Below are positions 41,001-52,322 of a stretch of 64,000 nt of DNA, piece by piece. A model generated the notes under the pieces. It was not told where the DNA came from. It saw only the letters and a list, made by a program, of their open reading frames with translations, and made no database searches. The DNA is taken from assembly GCA_958298945.1 (NCBI GenBank), contig OY282609.1, positions 62,964,220 to 63,028,219 on the forward strand, written 5' to 3'. The first letter of the stretch is position 1; the number at the start of each line of letters is the position of its first letter. The translations under genes and the position numbers were made by a program. Source of the stretch: Atherix ibis. Its lineage: Eukaryota > Arthropoda > Insecta > Diptera > Athericidae.

Positions 41001-44000
41001 TTAAGTAAATAAATTTTATTTCAATAAACCTTATTTTCTGCAATTCCATTTATAGAAGAAATTATTTTCAAATTTCATTTCTTGAGTTTCAAGAATTTTT
41101 TCATCTTATTGTTAAATAAATTTCTGCTACAACCTATTTTTAGTCATTAAAACTCTATTCTCAATTAGAATAATATTTATTAAAAAAAATAAAATCTGCC
41201 TAAAAATATTATATTTTTGACGAAATTAAGCTGTTATTTCTTAATTCGAATTTGTCAATGAAAAATTTATTGATTTATGTTTATAATAAATGATACACAT
41301 AATATATTTGCGACCATCTTTGTTAAATAAAATAGATTTTCGAAAATAAATAACATTAATTTGTAAAAACTATTTTCTAAAAAATGAGAAGGCGAAAATA
41401 AATTGCGCCTGAAAGTGTAATCAATGAACTATTATTTTTACATATTTCTCTTATTCCAACAACATATGTTAATAAATTATTGATTAATATATTTATTAAA
41501 CCTTAGGTCAGTTATCCATACTAAACATGAAAATATTCTAACCGTGCTTATCGAAATATTATTATAACAATAATTTAATCAAATTGAAATAGAATCGAAA
41601 AAATTCAAAATAATAAATTTTCAGATTATTTTTAAGCACGTTTATAAGTCCAGAAATTTCTAAGACATGACAAATTATACGCCGTTTTATAAATAATAAG
41701 TTTCAAAAATAAACAAAAATTTGAAGTTGTTGCTCGAAATGTAATCGTTAGGTCAAATGATATTTGAATTATATGAATTAACAGAGTGAAAGATTTTACA
41801 CTGTGACCTGTTCCTCTACGATCAGATTATGGAAGAAGTGTATACGAGCATTTCGGGTCAATTCAGATGCCACAACTATTTCATATTACGAGTATATACT
41901 ATCGCTTGACTACACTGAGCTAGTGTTTACTCCCACTAGTTAAATTTTTGATAGCTAAACTTGCTTGTTTTTAGTAAAAAGGTAGGAAAAGGGTGGCAAG
42001 TGTCTGAAAGTATATAATAGGCAACGGTTAAAATCTTCATAAAAGTTCGTTTACTACAAAGAAAACTGAACTTAAAAGCATTGACTTACAAACAAAAAAA
42101 GAAAACGAACACGTCCTACTACAAATACAAACACCAAATAACGCACGACCAATGAACAAATACTTTTCAAATCGTGAAGGATTTGGGAGGTAAACTTTGT
42201 ATCATAAACACAGCGTTAGCACGCTATGCTCTGTCCATCGTTGGGCACTATTAAAATAAAGTACCAGCCGATGACCAAACAAACCGTGCGCGAGTCCTAA
42301 AGTGGACACACCACCTTAGTTTAGTAGAACGGGCTGAGTCGTACTTCTTTCTAACTATGGGCACAAAGGCCCTTCACTATCCACACGGTACTCAGTAGTT
42401 GAGAGCCCAGCCTCGCCGGGACGACGACATAGTTAAACGGCCGCTCAAATCGAACACATTGTGCTCAAAAATAAAATTTATATTTATATATTTTGTTAAA
42501 TATTATTGTACATTTTACAAATGTTAAAATTATTTGATATTAATTATAATGAAGAATTTGTTAAAGAATTAAATTGAACACAATGTTAGAAACGGATAAT
42601 ATTCGATTAATTGTATCAAATAAATTGGACAGTTTAAAAGAATGGAAAAAATCATGTTGGTCATCGGCCGTGTCACAATCATATAGAGTGCGTGATTTTT
42701 TTCTCGAAGGTAAAACTGCATTATGCGAAGATGTGCCACCGCTTATCGAGATATGCTGTCATTGTTTCTATACAAAAAATAAATCGATCGAAATTAATCA
42801 AGACAATAATACTGAAACTAATGGAACACCCGTTATTCCGATATCAATTGTATCCGAAGAGGATATGTAAGTGTCCTAAATTTATAAGTTAAAATTATTA
42901 CAAATTTATATGTGAATAGTGTATCTGAATTTTTCTGAATAATGCTAAATGTCATTTATGTTTTAATTAATTAAAATAAAATTGCTAATTGTCGATCATA
43001 TGTTTAAAAAAAAAAAAACAGCATAATCTAATTCCAGAACAAAAATTATATTTTTATCATATTGTCCAAATATGGCGACATCCGCGTATATGGCTGTGCT
43101 GTAGGTGAAAGTATTGGTCTAAATTATGTTGCGTCTCATAATTGATATTTTTATTTGACCTAATTTCATTTGCGAAAAATCAAAATTATTTTTTGACTGG
43201 TAAATGTGCGTGTGGTCGGCATGCTAATACGTCTTGGAGTTGAGTTTCCTTTGTGTTGTTCTTTCATAAAAAATACTTACTAGTACATAAGTACTTATGT
43301 ACAAAATTAGTTATTCCCTTATTTCTTTATTATTAAACTAGTCATTATTTTGGCCGGTATTATAAACACACACTACTAAGATTCTAACAACAACGACAAT
43401 AAGAACTACGACAATATTACAACCTAATCGGGCTTGTAAGCAAGAGCGTGAGAGTACGTAAAGTAAGGACGACGATGACCTTCGATCTCCTTGCGTCAAT
43501 ATTAATAATGAAAGAAATGATAGAATTGTAAAACTCCAACAATATCTAAGTGAAGGGGGCAAAATCTAATCGATAATATTAGAATAAAATATATTTATTT
43601 GCTCCACGTTTTCCGATATTCCATACCATTTATTGAATGTTGCTTGTATTTTCCATTCATAAAAATGCTAAAGATAAGCAAAATAAAAATAAATAATTAA
43701 AAATTCAATATTTTTAACTAAACAATATAGGTTTTCTATTGCACCAAATTATGATATTATTAATTCTATATGCGTAATAGGGTTTTTTCTATTGCCTTTA
43801 ATTAATTGTTGTTTTTTTTCTTTAATTATGATTACAGCAATAAACATGAAAAAGGTTTTCTACATGAATTACAACAAAATAATCAATCAGATGATATATA
43901 TTTGGGTGAAGATCTTCTTATTAGGAAATTGAGTACACCAAGTAAATCGGTTGAAAAATTAAACACGCAGTTAAATAATAATGATATCAAAGAAGTGAAT

Positions 44001-45767
44001 ATTAATAATATTCAGCAGAATGCTGATAATAATAGCTGCAGTAGTTGTGTGGAGAGTAGTGAAATTTCATCGGAGGAAAGAGGAAATTCTGGAAGATCTA
44101 CACCCACATTGGTTATAGGCGATATTATTCAACCTATCAGTGTTCATATTAAAAGAAATAGTACGGGTACTAATGAAGATGATCGTCCAATATTCTCACG
44201 GTCACAGTCAATCGCTAGCATTAGTAGAGAATCGAAAAACCCATCTAGACCAAACTCAACGGATGTTTTTGATCGTGCAGAAGACATGCCAGCTAGACCA
44301 AAATCTGTTGTTTCGAAAAAATCAATTAGTTCTAATACTGAAGAATGTAATGTATTATCCGAAGATGAAGTAGACAATATTACAATTTTAAATATCGAAG
44401 AAAATGTGATTTTAGAAGACAATAATATGCTTACTGGTAATAATCATTCTACAGAGAATATGGAAGCGAGAACAGTTGATGATTCAAATATTGTAGAAGA
44501 TAAGGAAACTCCTATTGAAAATGATGCTGATACTAAAGTTGAAATAAATACTGAAAGTCCACCTCTAGTCGAAGAAGAGCCTTTCGCAGTAGAAAACATA
44601 GAAACAATTGAAGAAATAGAACTTACTGCAGACAATACAACGGAAATTAATGCAGACGCTGAAATAAATTCTCCTGAAAAACATCCTACACCTGATGTAG
44701 AGCCGCCAATAGAAATAGTAAATTTGGAGAAAGAGGAGGAAATCGAAATTGAAGAAATACCAGCTCCAATTTCGCCACCAGTTCCAGCCCTGTCTCGAGA
44801 AGCATCAATGATGAAAAGCACCGAATCAATATATGAGACAAGCAACACTGCAAAAACAGATACTGATACGAAAAGTGTTGCAAGTACAGAGACCAGTTCT
44901 GACTATCAGGGTAGTCTACATGCCGTTAGCCTTGACGGAAATAAAGATTATACAGTTAAACCAGTTTTTACACCGGCTATGAAGAAATCTAAAACGACTC
45001 TATTTAGCAGAAATCGAAAAATTGCTCCTGCCAGACATTCTACGAAGCAACGAAATGAAACTATTCCTCAAACACTAACAAAATTTGAAAGACCTAAAGA
45101 AGCGCTTCATCAGGCCATTACACAATTGGACTCTGTTAACTGGGAAACCGTTTTGGTTGGATTAAAATCCTTAGTTCGGTTAATGCGTTACCATCCCCAT
45201 TTAATAGATACTCAAATCCATATGGTTTGTATACAGTTATCAAAATCTGTGAAAAACTTACGATCTCAAGTTGCTAGAGCGGCATGTCAAGCGTCTGGTG
45301 AAATGTTTACAGTCCAAAGCAAATATCTTGAACAGGAATGCGATGATTTGACTGCTAGTCTTTTTCACAGGACTGCTGATACAAATCGATTCATACGGGC
45401 GGATGCTACCCGTGCCCTAGAATCAATGTGTGACCACTTAACAACAGCCAAAGTAATTCATATTATTGTAACGCGGGGAGCTGCACATCAGAATGCTGTC
45501 GTCCGAACGACAAGCGCAAAACTTCTTAATCGTCTTGCTGATCAATTAGGTTGTGAACGAATATTCGCATTGCCTCGTGATCAAAGAGATAAAATTATTA
45601 TAACTGGCTCTCATCTTTTGATGGAAGGTAGTCTCGAAACAAGAAGCTATGCTAAATCATTATTCCGTTGCCTTTCCGATTATTCACATTATAATCGTCT
45701 GTTGTTGGAGATAATTCCGCCACGAACATATCGAAATATTGAAAAAACATTAAAAACTATTAGGTAA
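26089..45767 (+). CDS. TOGARAM1: TOG-array protein, TOGARAM1/crescerin type (nine exons)
   Basis: Microtubule-binding TOG/HEAT-repeat protein; the family regulates microtubule polymerisation in cilia. Exons: 26089-28242, 36999-37346, 37508-38061, 38335-38497, 40151-40449, 40583-40767, 40837-40966, 42567-42866, 43838-45767. All junctions are GT/AG and in phase; the total is 6063 nt, giving 2020 residues. TOG1 is about residues 53-263 (DPEWQVRQHALRVL). TOG2 (719-925) begins DWRYRLRAV and includes KKRVRQAALDVLAVLG and ARLARKQLP, very like human TOGARAM1. A last TOG (about 1801-2015) contains VKNLRSQVARAACQASGEMF. Long Ser/Asn/Glu-rich linkers separate them. The first exon has no earlier in-frame Met after the TAA at 26038; Met at 26176 is an alternative start. 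Exon 8 has a weak acceptor and is the least certain. Compared with vertebrates, a fourth TOG is absent and the TOG1-TOG2 linker is greatly expanded. Confidence 0.88.
29633..30250 (+). pseudogene. decayed Tc1/mariner-type transposase relic
   Basis: Plus-strand pieces resemble the widespread insect transposable-element proteins with a DDE_3-type domain. FNDEAQFLLCAYVSNEALKT (near 29787) fits the first catalytic Asp region. Further on, GNVNDCVYEDNTQTLEHLK (near 30090) and RGGYLNDFIF (near 30214) fit the conserved C-terminal part. The pieces are in different frames with internal stops, and the central catalytic region is mostly unrecognisable. The left edge is guessed from TACAGGGTTTTCC at 29633; the right edge is approximate. 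Confidence 0.65.
33180..34160 (-). pseudogene. decayed non-LTR (jockey-like) retrotransposon fragment
   Basis: On the minus strand, reading downward, NNYKPISLLP near 33960 matches the YRPISLLP motif of non-LTR reverse transcriptases. NKNFKFCWVPDYAGILCN near 33540 matches the C-terminal RNase H region (usually KFCWVPSHVGIPGNE). LCYFCGVQLTISHIL near 33270 matches the zinc-knuckle-like C-terminus of jockey-clade ORF2. The order is right for one element, but stops and frameshifts are frequent and most of the reverse transcriptase is missing. It is an old fragment inserted antisense to the host gene. Confidence 0.75.
38498..40150 (+). other. intron 4 of the TOGARAM1-like gene
   Basis: GTAATT donor after AATACG and an AACTATAG acceptor before GATATTGG; phase 0. 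AT-rich. It contains a GA/CT-rich patch around 38890-38995 but no recognised gene or element. Confidence 0.75.
40967..42566 (+). other. intron 7 of the TOGARAM1-like gene
   Basis: GTGAGT donor at 40967 and a weak TTAAAG acceptor at 42565-42566. The first half is ordinary AT-rich intron. The last several hundred bases contain a markedly GC-richer island (about 42180-42460). No reading frame in the island is recognised. Confidence 0.6.
42180..42460. other. GC-rich island of unknown nature
   Basis: About 280 bases that are clearly GC-richer than the surrounding intron, with words such as CCAGCCTCGCCGGGACGACG, CCGTGCGCGAG and AACGGCCGCTC. No frame on either strand is open throughout or recognisable. 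It ends roughly 100 bases before exon 8 of the TOGARAM1-like gene, which has a Met codon at 42583. An inserted element fragment or an internal promoter are both possible; neither is shown. Confidence 0.5.
42867..43837 (+). other. intron 8 of the TOGARAM1-like gene
   Basis: GTAAGT donor at 42867 and an ATTACAG acceptor before CAATAAACATG; phase 2, giving an Ile codon across the junction. No other gene is recognised inside. Confidence 0.75.
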
Positions 45768-46936
45768 ATATATGTCTCAATCAAAAATTGTTTTATATCA
45801 TGTTTAATACAAAAAAAAATAATAACAAATATTACTAAAATAATTTATGAACAACAAAGATCTATTGAGTAATAAAATTTATTAATTGTTGAATAATTTG
45901 ATTTGTTTTATTGGATTCAGTTGAATGTGTCCATAGTTTTTTTTTACCTCAGAAATCCATTTCACAAATATTAATTGATATTTTATTGTTTTACAAATAG
46001 TATTTCAATTAATTTAATGATTTCTCGAAATTGATATAAACAATTTTTCAGTATTTTATAAGAGGGTATTTAGTTGGAACTATGTTATATTATAAATAGA
46101 GTGTTTAGTATCAATCTTTCAATACCTTACCAAGAATGTCTCTATTGATGTATTTTGATTGCATAACATATTTTTTAAGCACATTCATGTATATAAATGT
46201 TATTGTTATAATAAAACATTATATTTTTTTAAAAAAAGGAAATGAATATACTTAAATTTACAAGTTTATGGATATGAAATATTTATTTATAAAAGAACTT
46301 CAATTGAAAAAAAAACTATTAGAAATATAATTCGTGTTGAAACGGAAACGAACCGCCACCTCGCCCAATAATGTCATTTACAACCCATCGTAAAAGGTGA
46401 CAAAAGAAAAAATGTATAGGCTACTTGAGAATGGCCTACAAATAGATGATCCATAATCAATTGGTCTCCAAATAATATTAACTTAACTTATTATTTAATT
46501 TTCTTGCATTTTGTTCTTATTAGATCCATAACAGAAAACACGGTCCATTTTTAACTGTAATTGAAATATAGTAAAAACACCTTACCATCGACACCGCCAG
46601 CTAGATTTAAATTTTTTAACTACAATATTAGAATTTTGTAATATACGAATATTCTTCATTATTATATGGTATATATAAGATATATTATTTTTATAAAATT
46701 ATGTTCCTCATTAAAAGATGATAGAAAATGATTTTTATTTAAATATTAATATCCTGAATTAATAAGACTTGTGCGGGTTTTTATCTAAGATATTATGTTG
46801 GCAAGTCTTATTTCTGCCGCCATTTTGTTTATTAACAAGCTGTCATTTTTAATTGAGTCGAGAGTTCTTTGATAGTAAAATTATAATTTGAAGGAACTTA
46901 AAAATTAAAGAATTGTCAATGATATTTATATGAAAA
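45768..46936. other. 3' region of the TOGARAM1-like gene and leader of the RBM7-like gene
   Basis: AT-rich with AATAAA-type hexamers near 45870 and 46210 that could end the TOGARAM1-like transcript. No coding exon with TOG similarity is visible, which supports ending the protein at 45767. The last 100 bases before 46937 are the likely RBM7 leader. Confidence 0.55.
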
Positions 46937-47819
46937 ATGAGCCGAAACTTCAATGTAAATTTGAGAACGAATGCGGATAATTCGAACAATGGTAATGATG
47001 AAAGTGAACGCACAGTTTATTGTGGTAATCTAAACGATCGAGTTACTGAAGAAATACTTTACGAGTTATTTTTACAGGTTTGTCCATAGTTTTGAATTAG
47101 TTATATATGTGCTATATAAATAAACGTAATTTGCATTTTTGATTGGTTTTTTTTTTTAGTGTGGACCAATTGAATCAGTACGAATACCGAAGAAAGGTGA
47201 CCGCCCATCCAGTTTTGGCTTTGTAACATTTTCTCATGCCTGCTCTGTACCATACGCGAAACAATTGCTACATGGAGTCAAGCTATACAATCGAGAAATA
47301 AGTATTCAAAATCGTAGTCTAAATAATGCATTGCCATTGCAATTACCACTTCAACAATCCAAAGTTCCACCGAAAACTGAAACATTTCTGGATTCACTTC
47401 AACAACTCACGGCAATTATCAACAATAATCTTAATTACAATATGAATAATGATGCGTTAAGACAAGGCTTTACAGCTACTAACTCTAATATTAGTCATAT
47501 GTTACCTAATATGATATCGAAAGGATCATCAAACTCTTTAATTCCAATGCCGTATTGTAATTTTGAACAATTAAGATTGAATTTAATGGAGCCATTTCAA
47601 GGCTTAGATGCTTTACGTAACCAAAATTTGTTCGATATATCTGGCAACAAATCTTCGTCATCATCAATATCTAATCATTCATCACAATCGAATAGAAGAC
47701 ATAATTCGAGATCGTATAATCGCCCAGAGCCATATTCTAGAAAAGATAGAAATTCTAAAAGGGACAAATATGATAGAGGCTCTTCAGGTCGCAATCAAAA
47801 TTACAGTATACGAAAATAA
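46937..47819 (+). CDS. RBM7: RBM7-like RNA-binding protein (one RRM)
   Basis: Predicted 266-residue nuclear protein with one RNA-recognition motif. RBM7 is the RNA-binding subunit of the NEXT complex, which feeds nuclear RNAs to the exosome. Exons are 46937-47077 and 47160-47819, with a GTTTGT donor and a long T-run acceptor, in phase 0. RNP2 is VYCGNL (residues 27-32) and RNP1 is SSFGFVTF (64-71). VTEEILYELFLQCGPIESV and SVPYAKQLLHGVKLYNREI match vertebrate RBM7 closely, more so than generic RRMs. The C-terminal part is Asn/Ser-rich and ends with an Arg/Ser/Tyr-rich basic stretch. A short upstream reading frame starts at 46930 and overlaps the main start. The gene lies 1.2 kb after the TOGARAM1-like gene and 450 bp before the TLC gene, all on the same strand. 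Confidence 0.88.
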
Positions 47820-48269
47820 CATATAAAGTTGCCCATTCTATGGGTTATTCTTTTTTTTTGTTTTATACATTAGTGTACAAAACGTGAACCATGGAAATCA
47901 ATTATTTGAGAATATTTTCTGGAATCGTCTATGAAATTAATTTTTATTCTTTTTTCTTTCTAAATAATATTGACATATTTTTAAATAATCTGTTTTACAT
48001 TTATTTATCTTAATTTGTCTAAATAAATATTTGAATAATTTTAGATAAGGTTACAGCAAAATTATATACGTTGAATTAAATGAAATACCTCGAATTAGTT
48101 TTATTTTCAAGTACACTTTCTATAATTACAGCAGAGTTTTTATCAAAAACATTCTGACAGCTATACTTAAATTCCGGTCATTTTAAATATTTGGGAATAT
48201 GTATTTTTTGGGGATTTATTTATTGTATTGCACAAAATTTATTTGAATTAAATTTTTTCTATATGTAAC
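47820..48269. other. spacer between the RBM7-like and TLC genes
   Basis: Short AT-rich spacer that must hold the RBM7-like 3' UTR and the TLC promoter. AAATAAATATTTG near 48021 is a possible polyadenylation signal. Nothing else is recognised. Confidence 0.5.
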
Positions 48270-49007
48270 ATGGATGTCTACTTGATTTTCTGTATTCGAT
48301 TACTATCTATGTTTATAACAACAGCTATTTGGTTTTTTATTTTGGAAAATCTGCCGAAATGCTTTCCAAATAAAAATTCAGAATTTTACAGCCGCTATAT
48401 AACTCTAATTCATGGAATTTTAATAATAGCGATGTCATCGAGTACAATTAGTTGCATCGGACTCTGTAAGTTTTATCGATTTTATGACACATTCGTTAAT
48501 TATAACATTTTAGTCGATAGCTCCGATACAATGGATATTTCAACTTTGATTGTTAGTTGTGGGTATTTTACTGTCGATACTTGGTGGTCTTTTATAAATC
48601 ATAGTGAAAAAATCATCAAAATTCATCACATTTGTTCATTGATCAGCATTATTCTATACATTTTTCGGGAGACGAACCGTCATATGGTTGTATTTTGCCT
48701 TGGTTTTTTGGAATTAACAAACCCATGTTTACAAATGAGATGGTTTATGAGAGATGCTGGCTTACAAAACGATTATATGTTCACCGTAATCGAGATTATT
48801 TTCGTATTAGCATTTTTTTTTATACGAATCATACTGGCAACATACCTAATAATTGCAAATTTTCGAAGTGGTTATTTTAAATTGATTGACAAAATTGTGG
48901 CCATACTTACATATCTAATTGGAATTGGCCTAGTGTACAATGTTTTAAAATTTGTAAAAGAAAAACGAAATTTTAAATTAAAAAATTTCACAAACAAACA
49001 TTTATAA
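48270..49007 (+). CDS. TLC-domain multipass membrane protein (TLCD5/TMEM136-like)
   Basis: An intronless gene for 245 residues with about six or seven hydrophobic helices, roughly residues 5-25, 45-65, 88-108, 118-136, 172-195 and 205-228. Motifs fit the TRAM-LAG1-CLN8 (TLC) fold: GYFTVDTWW, then IIKIHHICS with the paired histidines, then ELTNPCLQMRWFMRDAG. That last motif is very like the TNPLLQxRWFLRE stretch of TLCD5/TMEM136. TLC proteins act on or sense membrane lipids in the ER or plasma membrane, but the exact role of this subgroup is not well defined, so I assign no reaction. The C-terminus is basic (KEKRNFKLKNF). The start is the first Met, preceded by stops. AATAAA at 49050-49055 gives a very short 3' UTR. 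Confidence 0.8.
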   Translation: MDVYLIFCIRLLSMFITTAIWFFILENLPKCFPNKNSEFYSRYITLIHGILIIAMSSSTISCIGLCKFYRFYDTFVNYNILVDSSDTMDISTLIVSCGYFTVDTWWSFINHSEKIIKIHHICSLISIILYIFRETNRHMVVFCLGFLELTNPCLQMRWFMRDAGLQNDYMFTVIEIIFVLAFFFIRIILATYLIIANFRSGYFKLIDKIVAILTYLIGIGLVYNVLKFVKEKRNFKLKNFTNKHL

Positions 49008-49729
49008 AAAGAGGCTAAAAATAAAAAATTATAAAAATACTGGAGAAGCAATAAAAACTTTAAAGAATAAAAATAGTTTTCTTTATTTTATTAATTTATT
49101 TCTTAAAATTTTTACAATTTTAAGTTATTCCGCATGAAACACAATGTTAAAAAAATAATAAAAGAAAAATGCTCGGAATAATGAAATGCATTTTTTGGAA
49201 ATATTAAGACATAATAACCGCATGATTTTAAAAGGAATTCAATTAAATTTAAAGAAAAGAAAATACAATAATTACAAATAAACTTAACAACTAAAATATA
49301 AAGGCGAGAAAAACTATTAATATACAATTTGGCATTTAATAGCGCCTATTGCTTTCTTAACTGAAAAAAGAATCACCGTTATTTAAATGAAAAAAAAAAA
49401 ATTATGATTAAACATTTTCTGATAATCATAAATACGAATGATAGAAAATACTTAATTCAATATAAATCATTATTTGCACTAAAAGAGAACAAATACGTAT
49501 TACTAAATAAAAGCAACACGATCTCTTCTTAAAATTAACAGTGGCCTACTAAATATATGAATTTTATATTTGTTCTTTTGTCGATATTAGAAGGCATGAT
49601 TTTTTTTTATTTCTTGCATATATTATTCTCACATCATTGCAAGAATTAACATTTTTTGGCGAATCAATTATTTTCGTTGGAAGTTATGAAATCGTAAAAC
49701 GAAAAAACTTAATTTTCGCTGATACTGAT
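49008..49729. other. convergent 3' ends of the TLC gene and cpb
   Basis: About 720 bases between two genes that face each other. On the plus strand, AATAAA at 49050-49055 follows the TLC stop. On the minus strand, AATAAA (TTTATT at 49606-49611) lies about 120 bases after the cpb stop. No other gene is recognised. Confidence 0.6.
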
Positions 49730-50805
49730 TTAATTGCTCTCTGGTTTAACATTGCGTCGAAGTATAGCCGCTGCTAAATCTTGTTTAAGGGCATTTTGTT
49801 GTTTCTGATCGGCTAACGATTGAATACTCCGCAAACCATTGACAATGTCTTTTGTTTTACCAAAATAGATTTCATTTAATGTATTTCTAATTTTATTCTC
49901 CATATCTTCAACCATTCGACCAATATTGGCAATATGAGGTGATGATTCACCCACGGTCGCATCTTGTTCTACTTGGCGCGTCAGGCTTCCGCCAAGATTC
50001 ATTGTTCCAGATCCTTGTTTATTTGTCTGTAGCCACAACATTGCTGTTGATGTCAATTTATAATGGGCATTACGTCCTGTGCTCTTCTCTTGTACTTCAA
50101 CAACGTGTATTGAATCCCAACAACCACGAATTTTCTTGCTACCATCACCAGCCTTTTTTATAAGAATGACACCTGCAAATCCATGATCCAAATCCCATAG
50201 ATATACTGATGATACGCCACCTTCATAATACATTTCTCGATATTGATCAAAAGCATAGTTCGCTTCTATTTCCAATTTTCGCAAACGTTCTGAAGGCATA
50301 GAACCGTCTTCCAAAGTTGGATCATATGTATTTGACCATGGTGAACGATATGAATCACCATCTCTATTGTAGTCACATAAAAGATAATCTTTGCCGCTAC
50401 TTCTGTCTTTAGCTATTTTTAATGGTTGATCAACAGATGACAGAAGGTCCTCACACAATCCAGGCGCTAAGTCGATCAAATCTATCAAGTTTTTTTCGAT
50501 TTGTTGAGGCGGTAGCCTACGCATCAGATCTAACGCACAGTCCATTTGTAGTTCCGACTATAAAATAATAAAAGCAGTGAATTACAAATAGTGCCAGAAC
50601 ATATTCAGAGCCGCCTTAAATATTATTAATTAGTAAAAACAATTGTTGCTTTCATGTTTCCCCCATACAATCATATTATCTTAATTGTTGGGTGTGACAT
50701 CGAGGTTATCTCAGAAATATTTCTTTTTCTTCTGAATTTAGACGACGACGGTAGCAGCAACACAGCAACAACAGTCTTACTCGCTCGCTCACATTTACTT
50801 ACCAT
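49730..50805 (-). CDS. cpb: F-actin-capping protein subunit beta
   Basis: Beta subunit of the heterodimeric capping protein, which blocks actin filament barbed ends in the cortex and at sarcomere Z-discs. The main exon 49730-50557 encodes nearly the whole 276-residue protein, with diagnostic stretches [40 protein letters not shown] and NLGGSLTRQ, and the actin-binding C-terminus ending NVKPESN. The start is not the Met at 50545. A TATAG acceptor at 50558-50559 precedes TCGGAACTACAAATG, and upstream at 50803-50805 an ATG is followed directly by a GTAAGT donor. Splicing gives [12 protein letters not shown], matching the MSxxQ(L/M)DCALDL start of animal capping protein beta. The 245-base intron thus follows the initiator codon. 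The gene is divergent from Dlg5. Confidence 0.96.
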
Positions 50806-52322
50806 TTTTTTTTTATCACAGATTAATTAGAATTCTTTGAGCAAAAATACAAACAAAAACAAATTTAACAAGTTCTTTTAGCCACTTTAAATTCAACTAA
50901 AATCGTACAACGTTGAAATTTAAAGTTATTTACACAAGAAATTAAATTGTTCCTAATTCACCCTCACCAAGTATGCACACTGTCAAACGTAAAACTACAC
51001 TCTTTCTTTCCTAACACTTTCGAGCGGTGGTGACAGCAGCAATTTCGTGCTTATTTCCATATTCGGGTAGTTCGCATAGTTTGAAGTATGCCGCAACTGT
51101 TTTACTCCCATTGGTAAGCATTTCATTCACCGGTATTTTTTGTTTATTATAATTCATCAATAATTTTTGTTTTAGTTTATAATTGATTCTACATTTACTA
51201 ATTAAAATAGCGAAAACACTGAATAGACTAATTATTTTAAATACAGAAACTATATTTCTTAACTAAATATCTGCATTGAGATAGCAGCGCTGCCACCGGC
51301 GTACTCGAGAATTGAAATGACACAAGGGTTTGTGAAGTTTAATTTTGAGTTGCTCTGTAATTGTGTTGCTTTGAAAATCCCAAAAAGTGAGTTAAGAAAA
51401 CTAACAAGATTATTCAATTTACCATTGTTAAAATGGAATAACAGAATTTTTGAATGGATTTAAACGAATCTTTTCGGGTCGCTTGCAATTGCAACAAATT
51501 ACTTATATGATTCACCCCAAAGTGTCGACCGTCATATTGAGTGGTTGCTCTGCAATATTTTCTTTCACTTTTCCAAAACGTTGCCCTGACGTTGACGTTC
51601 CAAGTGCGCATTTTCAAGGTGTTTGATTGTTCGATGAAGAGATTTTATAAATATAATCTCAACCAAATGAATAATATGGTTGAATATGCCATTAAATTTA
51701 AGTGAAGATACTGTGCCCCAATATGTATATATGAATGGAGACGTATGTATATTAACTAGGACCATATTAATTGCAATTGCATGTTTTGCTGATGCAGATC
51801 AAATGCCACGAATACTACGGCAGCCAGTTATGGTAAATCAAAAATTGAACATGAAAATATAAGAAAAATTCCTTGAAAAAATCTCTTCGATCTTGGTGTG
51901 CAGTCTATAAAATTAATTATTTGTATAGAAATTGTTGTTGCTATTAATTAGTGCGTGAAGAACGAATGAGCTAGAAATTGGTGTAACTCATATACCTGAC
52001 CAAAGCACCTTAGCTTTCTTATTATTAGTATTGTTTCAGAAAGAAATTATTTTATTTTTCGTTTCGATTAGTTTATTCGGTTTGCTGCCTACGCACTGGA
52101 ATCAAAAAGTTTTTCTTTTCGCGAATAGATAATTCAGTCAATTTCCAACGCCAATACAAATAATCTAAGTGGTTTTTAGTTCAAAATATAAAAAATATAT
52201 ATTCTAATAAACTTCAATCATGATTATAGTTGAATTATAATTTAATTTGCTTTTGAATTTCTTTACAGTGAATTGGTTGATTTAAAAGATCCTGCGAAAA
52301 TTCACACATCGATTGTAAAATA
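50806..52322. promoter_or_regulatory. divergent promoter region between cpb and Dlg5
   Basis: A 1.5 kb segment between two head-to-head genes. It should contain the cpb leader and promoter near 50806-51100 and the Dlg5 promoter. A possible noncoding Dlg5 first exon ends at 51386 before a GTGAGT donor. A TTTACAG acceptor at 52262-52268 opens the exon holding the Dlg5 ATG. These leader exons are inference from splice-like signals. No TATA box is obvious. A 60-codon frame at 51680-51862 has no recognisable similarity. Confidence 0.5.

Noticed and set aside
43338..43562. A 74-codon minus-strand frame with a hydrophobic start
   Set aside because: Lies in TOGARAM1 intron 8, no known family, and its hydrophobicity comes from repeated GTT/GTC-type low-complexity sequence.
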